The notes under the pieces: model-generated | What the model was told of the DNA's origin: nothing | Database searches by the model: none | What the model saw: only the letters and a program-made list of their open reading frames with translations | Shown: piece by piece, positions 23,359-34,900 of the stretch | Numbering within the stretch: the stretch's first letter is position 1 | Layout: each line of letters begins with the position of its first letter | Program-made: the position numbers and the translations under genes | Origin: Zeugodacus cucurbitae | Taxonomy: Eukaryota > Arthropoda > Insecta > Diptera > Tephritidae | Reading direction: 5' to 3' | NCBI RefSeq assembly: GCF_028554725.1 | Contig: NC_071670.1 | Coordinates: 66,439,001 to 66,503,000 of the forward strand | Length of the DNA stretch: 64,000 nt

Positions 23359-24186
23359 TATTTGGTATAGGAGGTACCAGAACCCCTTTTAATACAGCAC
23401 GTGAACTTGGAAAGCTATTTTTTTCCAGAATTTTTTTTTTTTTGGCCAGAATTCCATTATATGGTCTTTCAAGGATAAATTAAATTAATATCCAATTTTT
23501 GTGTTAGATTGTTTCTACATGGACACCGAATTAATCATACTTCTCTTCTAACATATCTATGAAAATGTTTGAATGGTGTTTACGACTAACAAAGAAAGCT
23601 AGTCCAACAGAGACTCAGTTAATTACCGTGAACAACTCTCCACAATATAGCAACCACATTGTCAGTGCACATCTCAGATGGTTCCAAGAGGTCTTCAGAA
23701 AAAGTGAGAAAGATTCAGTCGAATATTTACACTCAAAAAAATTTTAAAATCACATTACTTACAATCAAAAGCTTATTTCCCCATCAAATCCGCATCAAAC
23801 AAGTCACAGCGAAGCGCATGCAAAGTCAATAACATCAACTAGAACAAACTAACCAAAGGCGAGTTATGAGTGCGGTAAATATCGATGACGAAAATTTAAA
23901 AACTATTTCCAAAGTAAACACACGAAAAGATATGAAAATGATTTTTTAAAAATGTGTGCACAAGACAAATAGAAATCCAACAAGCGAAAAAAAGGTATCA
24001 AAGTAAATAAAGAAGAATGGTGGCCAAAGTGGGGAAAAAGAACAAAAAATTAGATACTTTCTTAGTATGGGGACACTTGTGCAATAATGCATAGCTTCAG
24101 GCATATTTGTGGCATAAGTGATTTCTTCCATATTTTCAGCTTTCTTGTATATTTTCAAATAAAATTCCATTTTTGACAACGCCAAA

Positions 24187-25508
24187 TCTATACTACTATT
24201 ATAAAGAGGAAATATTTGTATGTATGTTTGTAATGAATAAACTCAAAAACTACTGTGCCGATTTCAAAAATTCTTTCACCATTCGAAAGTTACATTCACC
24301 TCGAGTAACATAGGCTATATTTATTGCTAGAATCTAAACTTTCTGGAAATAGTTCCCAGGTGAGGGTATCAAAAAGACTCCGTGATGGAAGATCTTAGTC
24401 TGAAACTGAAAATCGTCAAAATAATAGAAATATACCACACTCAAAAATGTTAATAAAAATATCACGTGAACTTGTAATGACATCACGTGTAAGGGTAGGG
24501 TCATTGACCTCACTCCTGTAAACAAAAATATCACGTGACCTTGATGTGACATCACGTGATCTGGACGGAGTCAATGACCTGTAAACAAAAATATCATGTG
24601 ACCTCGAATTGACATCACGTGATCAGGGTGGGGTCATTGACCTCACTCAAAAATGTAAACAAAAATATCACGTGACCTTGAAATGATATCACGTGGTCAG
24701 GATGGGATCATTGACCTGTAAACAAAAATATCACGTGACTTCGAATTGAAATCACGTGATCTGGTCGGGGTCAATGATCGGTATAATATCACGTGATCTT
24801 GTAACTACATCACGTGATCAGGGTGGGCTCATCGACCTCACTCAAAAATGTAAACAAAAATATCACGTGACCTTGAATTGACATCACGTGATCTGGTCGG
24901 TGTCAATGAACCCGCTCAAAAATGTAAACAAAAATATCACGTGACTTTGAATGACCTTACGTGATCAGGGTGGGGTCATTGACCTCACTCGAAAATGTAA
25001 ACATAAATATCACGTGACCTTGATGTGACATCACGTGATCAGGGTGGGGTGATTGACCTATAAATAAAAATATCACGTGATCTTGAAATGTCATCACGTG
25101 ATCAGGGTGGGGTCATTGACCTCATGGGGTAACCGGATATGAAATTACCGGAACCGGAAATGGGGCATCCGGAAACGGGTATGGATAATGATATTGCCTG
25201 AACCGGAATCCATAGAAGACTTCGGTTTGTATCATATCCGCTTCCGTTATAAGACTTCCGTTTCCTGTAATCGTTATCGATATTGGTGTAAAGTTTTATT
25301 CCGCTATCTTCATCGGTCGTAATCAAGATTAAGCCCATTACAAATAAAATATAATTTCATGCTCGAATTTTCTTCATTTTACTTTTTTAAATGAACTCAC
25401 GCAAGAAACGGGAAATACATACTTATGTAGGGGAGCGTGTGTAAAAACTTATAACTTTTGAAATGTTTGCTTAAAGCCGTGCGAAGCCGGAGCGGTCGGC
25501 TTGTCTAA
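24187..25508 (+). mobile_element. Non-autonomous Helitron carrying a minisatellite
   Basis: The 5' end starts TC (TCTATACTACTATTATAAAG) after an A, continuing with AACTCAAAAACTACTGTGCC and GATTTCAAAAATTCTTTCACC, sequence typical of arthropod Helitrons. The 3' end has GCCGTGCGAAGCCGG, a 6-bp stem AAGCCG/CGGCTT (25484-25489, 25497-25502) with a 7-base loop, and CTAA at 25505-25508, the expected hairpin plus CTRR terminus. The expected T after CTRR is replaced by A, so the right border is slightly uncertain. No Rep/helicase gene is present. The interior is mostly a tandem array (24443-25130), followed by a region rich in CCGGAA/TTCCG motifs and a short piece of the TIR-ended repeat (about 25282-25315). 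Confidence 0.75.
24443..25130 (+). repeat. Ten-unit minisatellite of paired CACGTG boxes and GGTCA-T-TGACC inverted repeats
   Basis: Units of mainly 63 or 74 bp repeat ten times. Exact CACGTG starts at 24463, 24484, 24532, 24553, 24616, 24669, 24690, 24732, 24753, 24790, 24811, 24864, 24885, 24938, 25011, 25032, 25074 and 25095; CATGTG at 24595 and TACGTG at 24958 are decayed members. Start-to-start spacing within a pair is 21 bp in nine of ten units (20 in the other). Distance from the second box to the next unit is 42 or 53 bp in seven of nine cases; short units lack an 11-bp CTCACTCAAAA block. Each unit also has GGGTCATTGACCT or a variant (exact at 24498, 24631, 24973 and 25110). Confidence 0.9.
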
Positions 25509-26120
25509 AATAAAGCCCAAGTCCTACACAAATATGCTATAACCACTCATTGCAATGCATATCTCTTCGCTTTGAGCTTTTGTCTAAAAGAGCTCGGAAT
25601 CCATCTGCCAATATATGCATGCGGTAATTTGTGTGGACAAGCGTATATATTTGTCAGTTTGGTATAATTGAATTCGCAATTGCATTTAAAATAAACCAAA
25701 AATGCAGCCACAAGCTGGAGCTCATACTCAATTTCCATTGAAATGCACATCATAGCGATGGATATAAATGATGTTTGTTTAATACTTAAGCCCTGCAGCG
25801 TTTATGGAAAATAAGTGGCGTACAAATTTCATATGACCACTGCGTATGAGTAACATTGTGGAAATTGCATGGTACTCATACGCAGTGTGATCTGTGTGAT
25901 GAATAACGCGATTGGTGGATGAATATGTTTGAGCGTTGCTTAGTTACGATTAATTTATGCTTTTTTTAAATATTTTTCGGGAATCCACGAACCTTTTAGA
26001 AGAAGGAGACATTACGAGTACTTGAAGAGAGATCAGCAGCATATAAACATTTGATGTCAAGAATATTATTTCTCTGAGATATTTTTAATGTTATCACTTC
26101 CAGCATCAAATGATGCTCAT
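25509..26120. other. Intergenic DNA with a hairpin
   Basis: No gene supported. The notable item is the inverted repeat at 25838-25887, listed separately. Confidence 0.4.
25838..25887. repeat. 19-bp inverted repeat (hairpin) with 12-base loop
   Basis: CACTGCGTATGAGTAACAT (25838-25856) and ATGGTACTCATACGCAGTG (25869-25887) are reverse complements except for one position. The stem is shorter than a typical miRNA precursor. It could be a foldback element end or an operator-like palindrome. Confidence 0.7.
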
Positions 26121-26200
26121 TATTGCACCTTTTTTATATAATTTTTCTACAGGATCATGGCCCTATGCTCCTTACAGAAGTAACATGAACTATATATATA

Positions 26201-27849
26201 TGGGCATTTCCGCCAAAAGGTCCACCACAGACAAAATATTAAACATTATTAGAATTACAAAGTTTTTTGCATATTTTCATAAGAAAATATTTAAATTTAT
26301 TTATATTAAATTAATTTGAAATTAATTCATAACCAATTACGAGATATACCAAAGCCAAGTCGAATAGGAGCTATTTTTCTCATTTCGATTTTTCTCCTGC
26401 ATTTGTTTTTTCGTCAAAATTGTTAAAGAAACATATCATGTATAATTTTTTGCTTTGTGTAAAACCTTTATAAGGGTACAAAGAGCAAAATAAAATGCAT
26501 AAGAAAGCATGCGATTGCAAATAACTGTAAGTTTTTGCTCTCTTACTATCTTACCTTTTAATATCCCGTGCGACATCAAAAAACAACACTTGTTCCCACT
26601 GCATCGCAAATATAAGCAGCAAGCTCGCCAAATTTTGGGTATAAACAGTAAATTTTTATACAATTAAAAAAAAAAAAACCTTCTTCAAAAATCAGAAGAT
26701 TTGTGGTTTTGGTAACTACTTAAAATTGGTCACGTGCGACATCGTAGGTGTGGAATTTAAATATTGAAAATTATTTTTTGTCTTGTAAAATTGACTTAAG
26801 TATGTAAATATATACATTTACATTAATTATTTACATACATATGAGCAAAAACCGCACTTTAAATTCCACTGAAATAGCTATTCAAATAGATTTTGGCGAA
26901 AATTATAGGCTTACAAAACAAAATAAGAGTGCTCATTTTAACAAGGTTGTCAGGAGAAAATCGTTTGCTTTTATAAGGACAAGCTAACACATAACATATT
27001 ATTTTCTTGATAATTCTCTTAACTAAAATTAAGAAATCCTTTGGTTACTTTTCTAAAATACTTATTTTTTAAGGTAACTGCTCTCAGTTTAAAATCAAAT
27101 TTATATTATCAAGCCTGGTTGATTTTATAAAATAATTAAAATACTCTTCATTAGAATAGAATTGTTTTTGCAAGGAGTCGTCGATGGAGTGGGAACAGTT
27201 ATCAAAAGGAAAATCTAGCAGATAACGAAATCCAAAAATTTTTATACCCGAGGACAGCATTTTCTGAAAAAAACTGTATTTCACATTCATAATACTATTT
27301 TCATTTCATACTATACTATACTATAATATTTTTGTTGCGTTTCTCGTTGGATATTAGTTAAAATATATAAACAAATATATTTACTACTTTTTTAAGCCAT
27401 TTTATTGGATTTGTTGTTAAATAATTCCGTATTATAACAACAAAATCAACATAAATATTATGATGAAAAAAAATGTCCCGTGCGAATGTGATTAATATTT
27501 AATTAAAAAAAAAACTATAAATTATTTTAATTAATACAAATTTTAAAGACATCCATTCACAACGTTCTACAATCAAAAACATTTGAATATTGCCTTACAA
27601 TTCGCTGCAACCGCCGTTTGAATCGTTGTCCCCAAAAACGACTTCCATTTTTTGTCCAGTGCGAATGCCTTGGTTTTTTGCAATTATCTTGAAAATGAAA
27701 ACCGTTCCAAAATCAACCTTAACACTAAATGTAGAGCTAATGAAGGGCTATTAAAAAATCCTACTGTCAAAATTAAAAAACATTTTAGTTCATATTTTTT
27801 TTAGTTGAAAGGTGTACGATTGTCATGTTCGACATGGCGGAAATGCCCA
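26201..27849. mobile_element. TIR element of unclear class, flanked by TATATATA
   Basis: TGGGCATTTCCGCCA at 26201-26215 is repeated as its exact reverse complement at 27835-27849. Both outer flanks are TATATATA, compatible with an 8-bp target duplication (hAT or P type) but also with insertion into a TA microsatellite. The 1.65-kb interior is AT-rich with no recognisable transposase; the motif CCCGTGCGA or close variants recur inside (near 26570, 26732 and 27478). A 35-bp direct repeat (33/35 identical) lies outside it, at 26121-26155 and 27856-27890. Confidence 0.55.
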
Positions 27850-27890
27850 TATATATATTGCAACTTTTTTATAGAATTTTTCTACAGGAT

Positions 27891-28930
27891 AGCCCAAAAA
27901 AATGCCCACGGCGTATGCATAACATTTTTCGAAATACAATTGAATAGTGCAATAAGTTGCTTAGAATAATTGTAGTATCACATATGAATATATTAAATTT
28001 ACTAATCTGTGGAGTTATTCTTTCTTTAGCGGAGATTTGTGGCTTTTCAAATACAATCCGTGTCTCGTGGCTTCATTGTGACTCCTTTCCACTCTTGAAT
28101 ACTTCCGAAGACTTTCATTTTCTTAATATTGTTGGTTTGTGCAATTGCGATATTTGTTAAATAATTATTATATTTTATAGAATTTGTCATTTCAAATTCA
28201 TTTACTTACTTCTTCCTCGCACTCACTTTATTTATAATTTATTTCATTTTGGGCATAATTTCCATTCCCAATCACATGTATCATATAATCTCACTGTGTA
28301 GGTGTATCTGCGCGCTCATTGAACGTATTCCCAAATTAAACATTGGCTTCATGCTTCACTGCCATTTGCAAGTAGCACTAACAACAACAATCATCATAAA
28401 AACACTAAAATTGCCATTCACTCATTTAACAGTCGTCGCAGCAACTCTACCTTAGCTATCATATGCAGGCATACATACATACATCTATAAATATATATAT
28501 GTATTTGAAGTTGTATCAAAAATTCATTCATATGCTGGCAAGGCTGCTTTCACTACTTGCAGTGCTACCGCTGCTACTTCCATTGCCACTGCTGTCGCTG
28601 TCGCTGATGCTGCTGTTGCAGTCGCCATCGCCTACAGTTGTTGTTGTTGCTGCGCGGCTGATGCTGCTGTTGACACACCGTTGGGAGTCACTCGGGCGTG
28701 TCGCATCGATTAATCACATTTATGGCTGTGCACAATTTCATCTATCACCGTATGTGGTTATCGTCATATGCATGCGCAGTTAAATGTTTGGACGAGTGTG
28801 CGAGATTATAAGTAAATCCTGGGCGGAATAAAGGCGCCTCAATTTCAATATATGTATGTAGATATAATTAAGTGGGTGTATACATTTTATTTATTTTATG
28901 AATTTTGTCATCGTTTATCTTAATCGTTGT
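27891..28930. other. Intergenic DNA with trinucleotide-rich stretch
   Basis: No convincing gene. A 106-codon frame at 28463-28783 is leucine- and valine-rich because it reads through CTG/GTT repeats; no ordered domain is visible. Confidence 0.4.
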
Positions 28931-29370
28931 TCGATATTAAATATATTTTAGGTGTATCGACTTTCGATAACGTGTTATCGATAATATTAAGATCTCATGT
29001 TATCGGTAAAAGTGATACATTTTCAATATTTTTTATCAATTAAGTTTGAAAGGATTTTGAAACTTTTTGATTTCAGTAAAAATTATCGATATTAATATAA
29101 ACGATTTTTTATCGATACTAATTTTTATTTTTTTCGATTATTCTTTGATTAAGTAAAATAAATAAATATGAAACATATTATCGATAACATTGTTTTCGAT
29201 AATTTAATGTTTAAACCGATAACCATTAATCGATTTTTATTTTTAATATATTTTTTATCAAATTCAAAATTTATTGTTTTAAACTCTTTCGATAACCTTT
29301 GATCGGAAATTGATTTTATTTTTTATTATATTTCTTAAACCGATATATTTTCGATCAATGTATATCGAAA
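28931..29370. promoter_or_regulatory. Dense TATCGATA / CGATA motif cluster
   Basis: Four exact TATCGATA sites lie at 28976-28983, 29084-29091, 29110-29117 and 29179-29186. More than ten further CGATA, TCGAT or TATCGG variants fall within the same 440 bp, in DNA otherwise nearly free of G and C. TATCGATA is the DREF element of Drosophila, and clustered CGATA is bound by BEAF-32 at insulators. No gene start is visible next to it. The function is inferred from motif density only; an AT-rich satellite-like origin is an alternative. Confidence 0.4.
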
Positions 29371-30545
29371 TTTATTCTACTTTCCATTCAATTCAAAATA
29401 GTTATGGTTTCTAAATATAATTAAAGATAATCCAAAGCAAAAAATCGCATAAAAAACACAGATCAGTCGTTTATCCCAACAGGGTTGTGATTATCTCTTC
29501 AGCCTGCGGCACGATAACCATGTCCAGCGAGTGTCATGCAACGCCACCACATCCTCACCACTTTCATGCGTTTCACAGCCACAATTTATTCAGCATTCTT
29601 TTATGCTGCTCGCTTTTTTAGTTCAAATATTCTTTTTCCTTTTGCTTCGCCATTTTTTCCTCATCACAATTTCTCGCTTTTGGCGATTTTTCATTGTTTT
29701 CGTACTTTTATACGCATAATTGGCAATTGCGCAATTTATTGGCCACCACAGTGGTATCGCTGGTGAATATGTTTAAAGCATTGTTTGATGATGATGCAAA
29801 TAGTATCAATAAAAGTTGTGAATATTATGGCAACAAATAAACTTGCAGCAAATTGCGCCACCACTTCGTACACTTCGCGCAGTGTTGCAATGCAAATGAA
29901 AAAAATATGATAATAGTTATGTGCGAAAAAAGCTATGAATTATGCAGTGAAATGGTTAATTATACTGAAATATGGTATCGTAAAAATGGTCGCATAATAC
30001 ATTTGCTGGGAATTTGTGGCAAATTGACTGTAAATCGTTTTAAAATTACAACTTACTTAGTGTATTTGCAGTATTTTATGTGCGAAAAGAAATATTGTTG
30101 GTGTTAAACTGCTCATTTAAATAAAAAATATTTTCTTTAAAGACACTTAAATATAAGCATTATATATTTAAAACGTTGCCTACATTTAGGAGGATTGTTT
30201 AATGCTATATGTTAGCGAAGTCGTACAGCTAAAGAACGAACAGTAGATACTATTGTAGTAGCAGCACTTAAAATGAAAAGATTTAAATCTATCAATAAGA
30301 TTTGAAAAAGAGTACTACTAAAGTTCTTTAAAAATAGATTTTAATACATGCCAAAAATGCAATCATTCCTATTGTATATCGGAAACATCTAAATATATAC
30401 ATTAAATTCTCCGAGAGTTTCTGTTTTATTCTAAACTCCTTAAACTCACATTGAAACCAACTAGTTTATTCATTTTCAATAGTATTTTCTGAACCAATTT
30501 CCTGTACATGAGTGGTACTATTTTCTTTCAGTTTCATTACTTAAA
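29371..30545. other. Intergenic DNA
   Basis: No supported gene. It contains one inverted copy of the AACGTTGCCTACATTTAGG motif at 30172-30190, related to the tandem repeat at 13970-14432. Confidence 0.4.
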
Positions 30546-30557
30546 GGCATTTCACTT

Positions 30558-31326
30558 GTATGTATGTGATTGGCGTTGCAACCGTTTAGCCGGTTATAGC
30601 CGAATCGACGATAGTGCGCCACCTCTCTCTCTCCTTCGCAGTTCCCCAGTTGGAGGTCCCAAGAAAACCAGGTCGCTCTCCACCTGGTCCCTCCAACGGA
30701 GTGGAGGCCTTCCCCTTCCTCCGTCGGGTACTGCATCGAACACTTTCAGGGCTGGAGTGTTTTCGTCTATTCGGACAACATGACCTAGCCAGCCTAGCCT
30801 TTACTGTTCAATTGTCTACTCAGTCCAAAGTAGCACCTGTTGGCAAGAGTTATTCTGCGCTGGATTTCGAGGCTGACATTGTTCGTGTTGTTGATGCTGG
30901 TTCCCAGGTATACGAAATTATCTACGACCTCGAAGTTATGACTGTCAACAGTGACGTGGGAGCCAAGACGCGAATGCGCCGACTGCTTGATCGTCTTGTC
31001 CTCATTCACCTCCAGACCCATTCGCTTCGCCTTCTTATCCATGCGGGAAAAAGCAGAACAAACGGCGCGGTTGTTGCTTCCGATAATATCAATATCATCG
31101 GCGTACGCCAGGAGCTGTACACTCTTGTAGAAGATTGTACCTTCTCTATTTAGCTCTGCAGCTCTTATAATTTTTTCCAGCATCAGGTTAAAGAAGTCGC
31201 ACGATAGTGAGTCACCTTGTCTGAAACCTCGTTTGGTATCGAACGGCTCGGAGAGGTCCTTCCCAATCATGACGGAGCTTTTGGTGTTGCTCAACGTCAA
31301 CTTACACAGTCGTATTAGTTTTGCGG
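30558..31326 (-). mobile_element. Non-LTR retrotransposon copy A, 5'-truncated, with 12-bp target duplication
   Basis: GGCATTTCACTT occurs at 30546-30557 and 31327-31338, a perfect 12-bp target-site duplication around a minus-strand retrotransposon 3' end. The coding remnant includes KRGFRQGDSLSCDFFNLMLE and LLAYADDIDIIG (the catalytic YADD), followed by VVDNFVYLGT. Compared with the copy at 35189-37556 it lacks about 230 bp of the C-terminal coding part (the LLYGAEAW to RRWNDELYELYDDIDIVQR region), with the join near 30800. The 3' end begins with the tail TGTATGTATGTGATTGGCG as read on the plus strand. Confidence 0.9.
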
Positions 31327-31607
31327 GGCATTTCACTTAATATCATGGAAATTCATAGTGAAGTTTATGGAATCCGCGAAAATCAGTATATACATCATAC
31401 GTGAAAAATTTCCGGAACGACTATTATTCAGGATATCTGATTTTTTATCTTTAAAAGACAAGTGCATTTATTACTATTGATGGAATAATTTATAAAATAT
31501 AATAACCCACAATTTAGTGTTTATTTCCATAGCGCAGTCCGCCTTAAAATATTTTTTTTTTTACGAAAAATAAGTCCTCAAGATTACCCTGAAATCGTGG
31601 AGTAATA

Positions 31608-31975
31608 CGAGGTGTGTTTAAAAAACAACGAGATTTTTTTTTTTTTTTTTTGAAAAATATTTATTCTCTTATCTACGTTCATATTGTTGCCTTTAAAATA
31701 GTCGCCATTCGATATATGTACATATGCCAAACCTTCTTCCAATCATCGAAACTATTCTCAAAGTCGATTTTTGGATTAGCCTTGGGCTCTTTTAACGATT
31801 TCTCGCATGCTTGTAGCACGACGGTCTTGTAAGATTCACTTTATTTTTGGAAATAGGAAAAAATCACACGCAGTCATGTCAGGCGAATATGGAGGTGTTG
31901 AGGCTGTGGCATCGTAACGGTATTGCTTTCGACAAAGAATTCACGAACAAGCAACGAATTTGATTAAGTTTGAAA
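31608..31975 (-). pseudogene. mariner relic, C-terminal transposase
   Basis: The left end CGAGGTGTGTTTAAAAAAC follows TA (31606-31607) and matches the TIR of the relic at 44700-44999. On the minus strand, frames read LLVREFFVESNTVTMPQP, then after a frameshift PPYSPDMTACDFFLFPKIK (third catalytic Asp), and then KIDFENSFDDWKK, the usual order of a DD34D mariner C-terminus. Several stops and shifts are present. The far end is not defined. Confidence 0.65.
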
Positions 31976-34900
31976 ATGTACAATATTATTTCAATTTCAA
32001 CTCGCCTAACTGTAGGTAAAATTTTTCCTTAATATAGAGAAAACTCTACGAAAGGACACCTCTCTGGAGCCGAAATTTTTTCATGCACTGAGATAAATTT
32101 TTAGAACAAATAACCCACTCTAAGGCGAACACCTCACCATCGAGTGTTGCCTACATTTAGGGTTTTTAGAACAATTTAGAATTTTGAAATCAATAAAAAG
32201 AAATCAAAAAAGAAGAAAAAGTTTAAATACTAAATTTAAAATCAAATTTTAAGTAACATGAAACAGATTGAAAGGAAGTCAACAAAGAAACCCATTGTAT
32301 TAGCTTCATATGTAGCAAAGCAATAATTAATACCAAAAGTATGCAACAAAGATTATACTTTCATAGAAATTTTGTAATCAACGAGGGCTTTTGAGTTTCT
32401 CCTATGATTATGTATGCTTGCATCACTTGACAGATCACTCTTTGTGCTATATTGCATCTATGAATTTTATTAATATTGGAATGCGCAGCATTGTTGATAC
32501 CCAGAGATATTCACTACTTTTGCCACAAAAAAATTAGCATTTCCTCGTTTTAAAGCTTTTGTACAATGGCTTAATGGCAACACATGAAAATCGACACTTG
32601 ATTATCTTCGACAATGGCGAGCGATTAGCATATAAATTGCATATGCAACGTCAAGCGCAAACAATTGCATGCGGAGAGAGCGATGAGTAGAGACAGTGAG
32701 AGGTGGAGCAGTTGAGGCAAGCGCCACTGTGGCTAACAATATTAAATGCAGGTGGGTTGCCGTGTGTGTATGTAGGGTTATGTGATGCAAATTTGGTGTG
32801 TCAGCAACAAAGGCTTTGTTGTGCCAAAAACCGCTTTGTAGACAGGCCACGCCCCTTGAGCTAATATACAGCTATTTTACAGCTCCCTCTCTCTCACTAT
32901 ATATGTGTTCATGCTCAAATATGTTTTGGCATTTTATAATCACTGTCTTTGAGCGCACTGACTGATAACCAACTCAAAGCGAATCCTTTCGGCAAAACAG
33001 TAATGAAGGCTCGAAAAACAATTTGGTGGAAATAATGTGTGTGTTTATATATAAAAATGTATTTGCTAAAGACAAGCACATGTCGCTCACCAACTGCTGT
33101 TGGCAGCTAAAAGTTTATACCTCAAATAAATGCCACACATACATACATACATACGTAGTCACATGCATTGCATACTTTTAGGCGCTCAAGCATGCCCGAA
33201 AAATTATTTCGTGTATAAGAGTTCGGGTTTGTGAAGCCGTGAAGCAGTAAATTAGATTTTACTGACATGAAGTCAAAAGCAAGAGGATGCGCATGCCACA
33301 CACACACATACACACACACTTATACTCATCCATGTTGATGTAAACCTGTTTACACGTGCGCACTTTTGCATTAGTGGCATGCCTTAGGTGCATGCATTAT
33401 GTTGCACAAATGCCAAGAGTGCAATTTTCTATGCTTCTTGTGTGTTTGAAGACAACCAAAGCCATGCCTAACTTGACTCAATTTGCTGTTGTCACAATCC
33501 TGAAAGTCTAGCAACTGAGTGGGGAAATTTTTTTTAAGAGATTTCGTAAAATAATTTTAAGATTTACGATTTAAAGTTAAATAATGAAAATTTTAAACTT
33601 CTTTGGATCGACTGCAACGAAATTGTGTAACGCAACAAAATTTCGTCACGCTCGCCGTATATAAAAAACAACAGTAGTGTAACCTATAATTATTTGTATC
33701 TCCTATTTCGGTATACATTGTAATTTTGTACAAAAATCGGACAGTTAAAATTTATCAATACAAGGTTGCCATCTTTTTGAACTACATAGAATTAAATATT
33801 TTTTATAAAATTGCAAGCTAAGAAAACTCTACACACTAAAGTTCTTTGACTATTTATATAAATAATTAAGCAATTAGATATAAATATATGGATTATTTTG
33901 CAGGGTTGCCACTTGTTCGTCTTTTTTTGATTCAATTAAATGTTAAAAAAAATGCGTTCAATACAATAAGGATAACATATTAAAAATATTTAAGAAGACT
34001 TATAATTGAAAATATTTTAGATAAGGGTTGCCACTTATTAAAAAAATTAAAAAATTAATTTTTAAAATTAAATTAAATGATGAAATAAATGGAATACTGC
34101 TATTACTGAATTAAATAAATGCAAAAAAATATGTTGAGAACTCCTAAAACTAACCACTAATTCTTATTCCTCAAGCTATTTAATATTCAAGACACAACAC
34201 GAAATATCTGAAAAACTTGAATTGTGGTTGAGGCGTATTGCACTAACACTTGGCATAAATTATTAATTATCAGCAAAGCAAGATTATATAAAATCTCTCA
34301 CTCCTTCTTCACAACAACACATTTATTTTCGTTCCCCAGCTTCGCTATTGAACACTGAATGTCTTCTAATTGCTAATTATCTGTCAATTTCGATAATAAT
34401 AACAACAACAACAGCAAATGCGTAGAGAGTAACCACCGAACTAGGAAGAAAGAAAAAGTAATCATAATTATAATTAGCAGAAATCTATGAAGCAAAAGCA
34501 AAAGCAAAATATACGAACTGAATAGACAATAAAGTTGTAAGGCGAGTGGCGAGTCAAGCAGGTGGAGCAGAGCGATTGGCTAAAACTAAAAGTGGGAGAT
34601 AGAGTTGCCGAGCTCTCACTCCAGTGTGTGTATTTGTAGCAATGTTGCAGTTAGAAGTAAGCGATTAAAATAGCTGGCGAGAGTTAATTGAAAATGTACG
34701 CGTCCAAAGGCACCTCACGTACTCGGCTGGACTGAGGTGTTAGCTACCGTGGTGTGAGTAGTGCATACCTGCGCGTATGCTCGTACGTAATTTAAATCTT
34801 CAAACGTGCGTTTCCGCCAGTAGTCAGCAGGAAAGCAGCAAAATCAGCGAAAATATAACACTCTTCGGCCAAGCGCTCACCTCCAGCCCTCGTGGTTCGC

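Noticed and set aside
24443..25130. CRISPR-like array
   Set aside because: Repeats are contiguous without unique spacers, units vary in length, and the genome is eukaryotic; it is a minisatellite inside a Helitron.
25838..25887. microRNA precursor
   Set aside because: The stem is only 19 bp with a 12-base loop, too short for a usual pre-miRNA; kept only as a hairpin.
28463..28783. 106-codon open frame with leucine repeats resembling a membrane protein
   Set aside because: Leucines come from a CTG/TTG repeat tract; no start context or conserved block.
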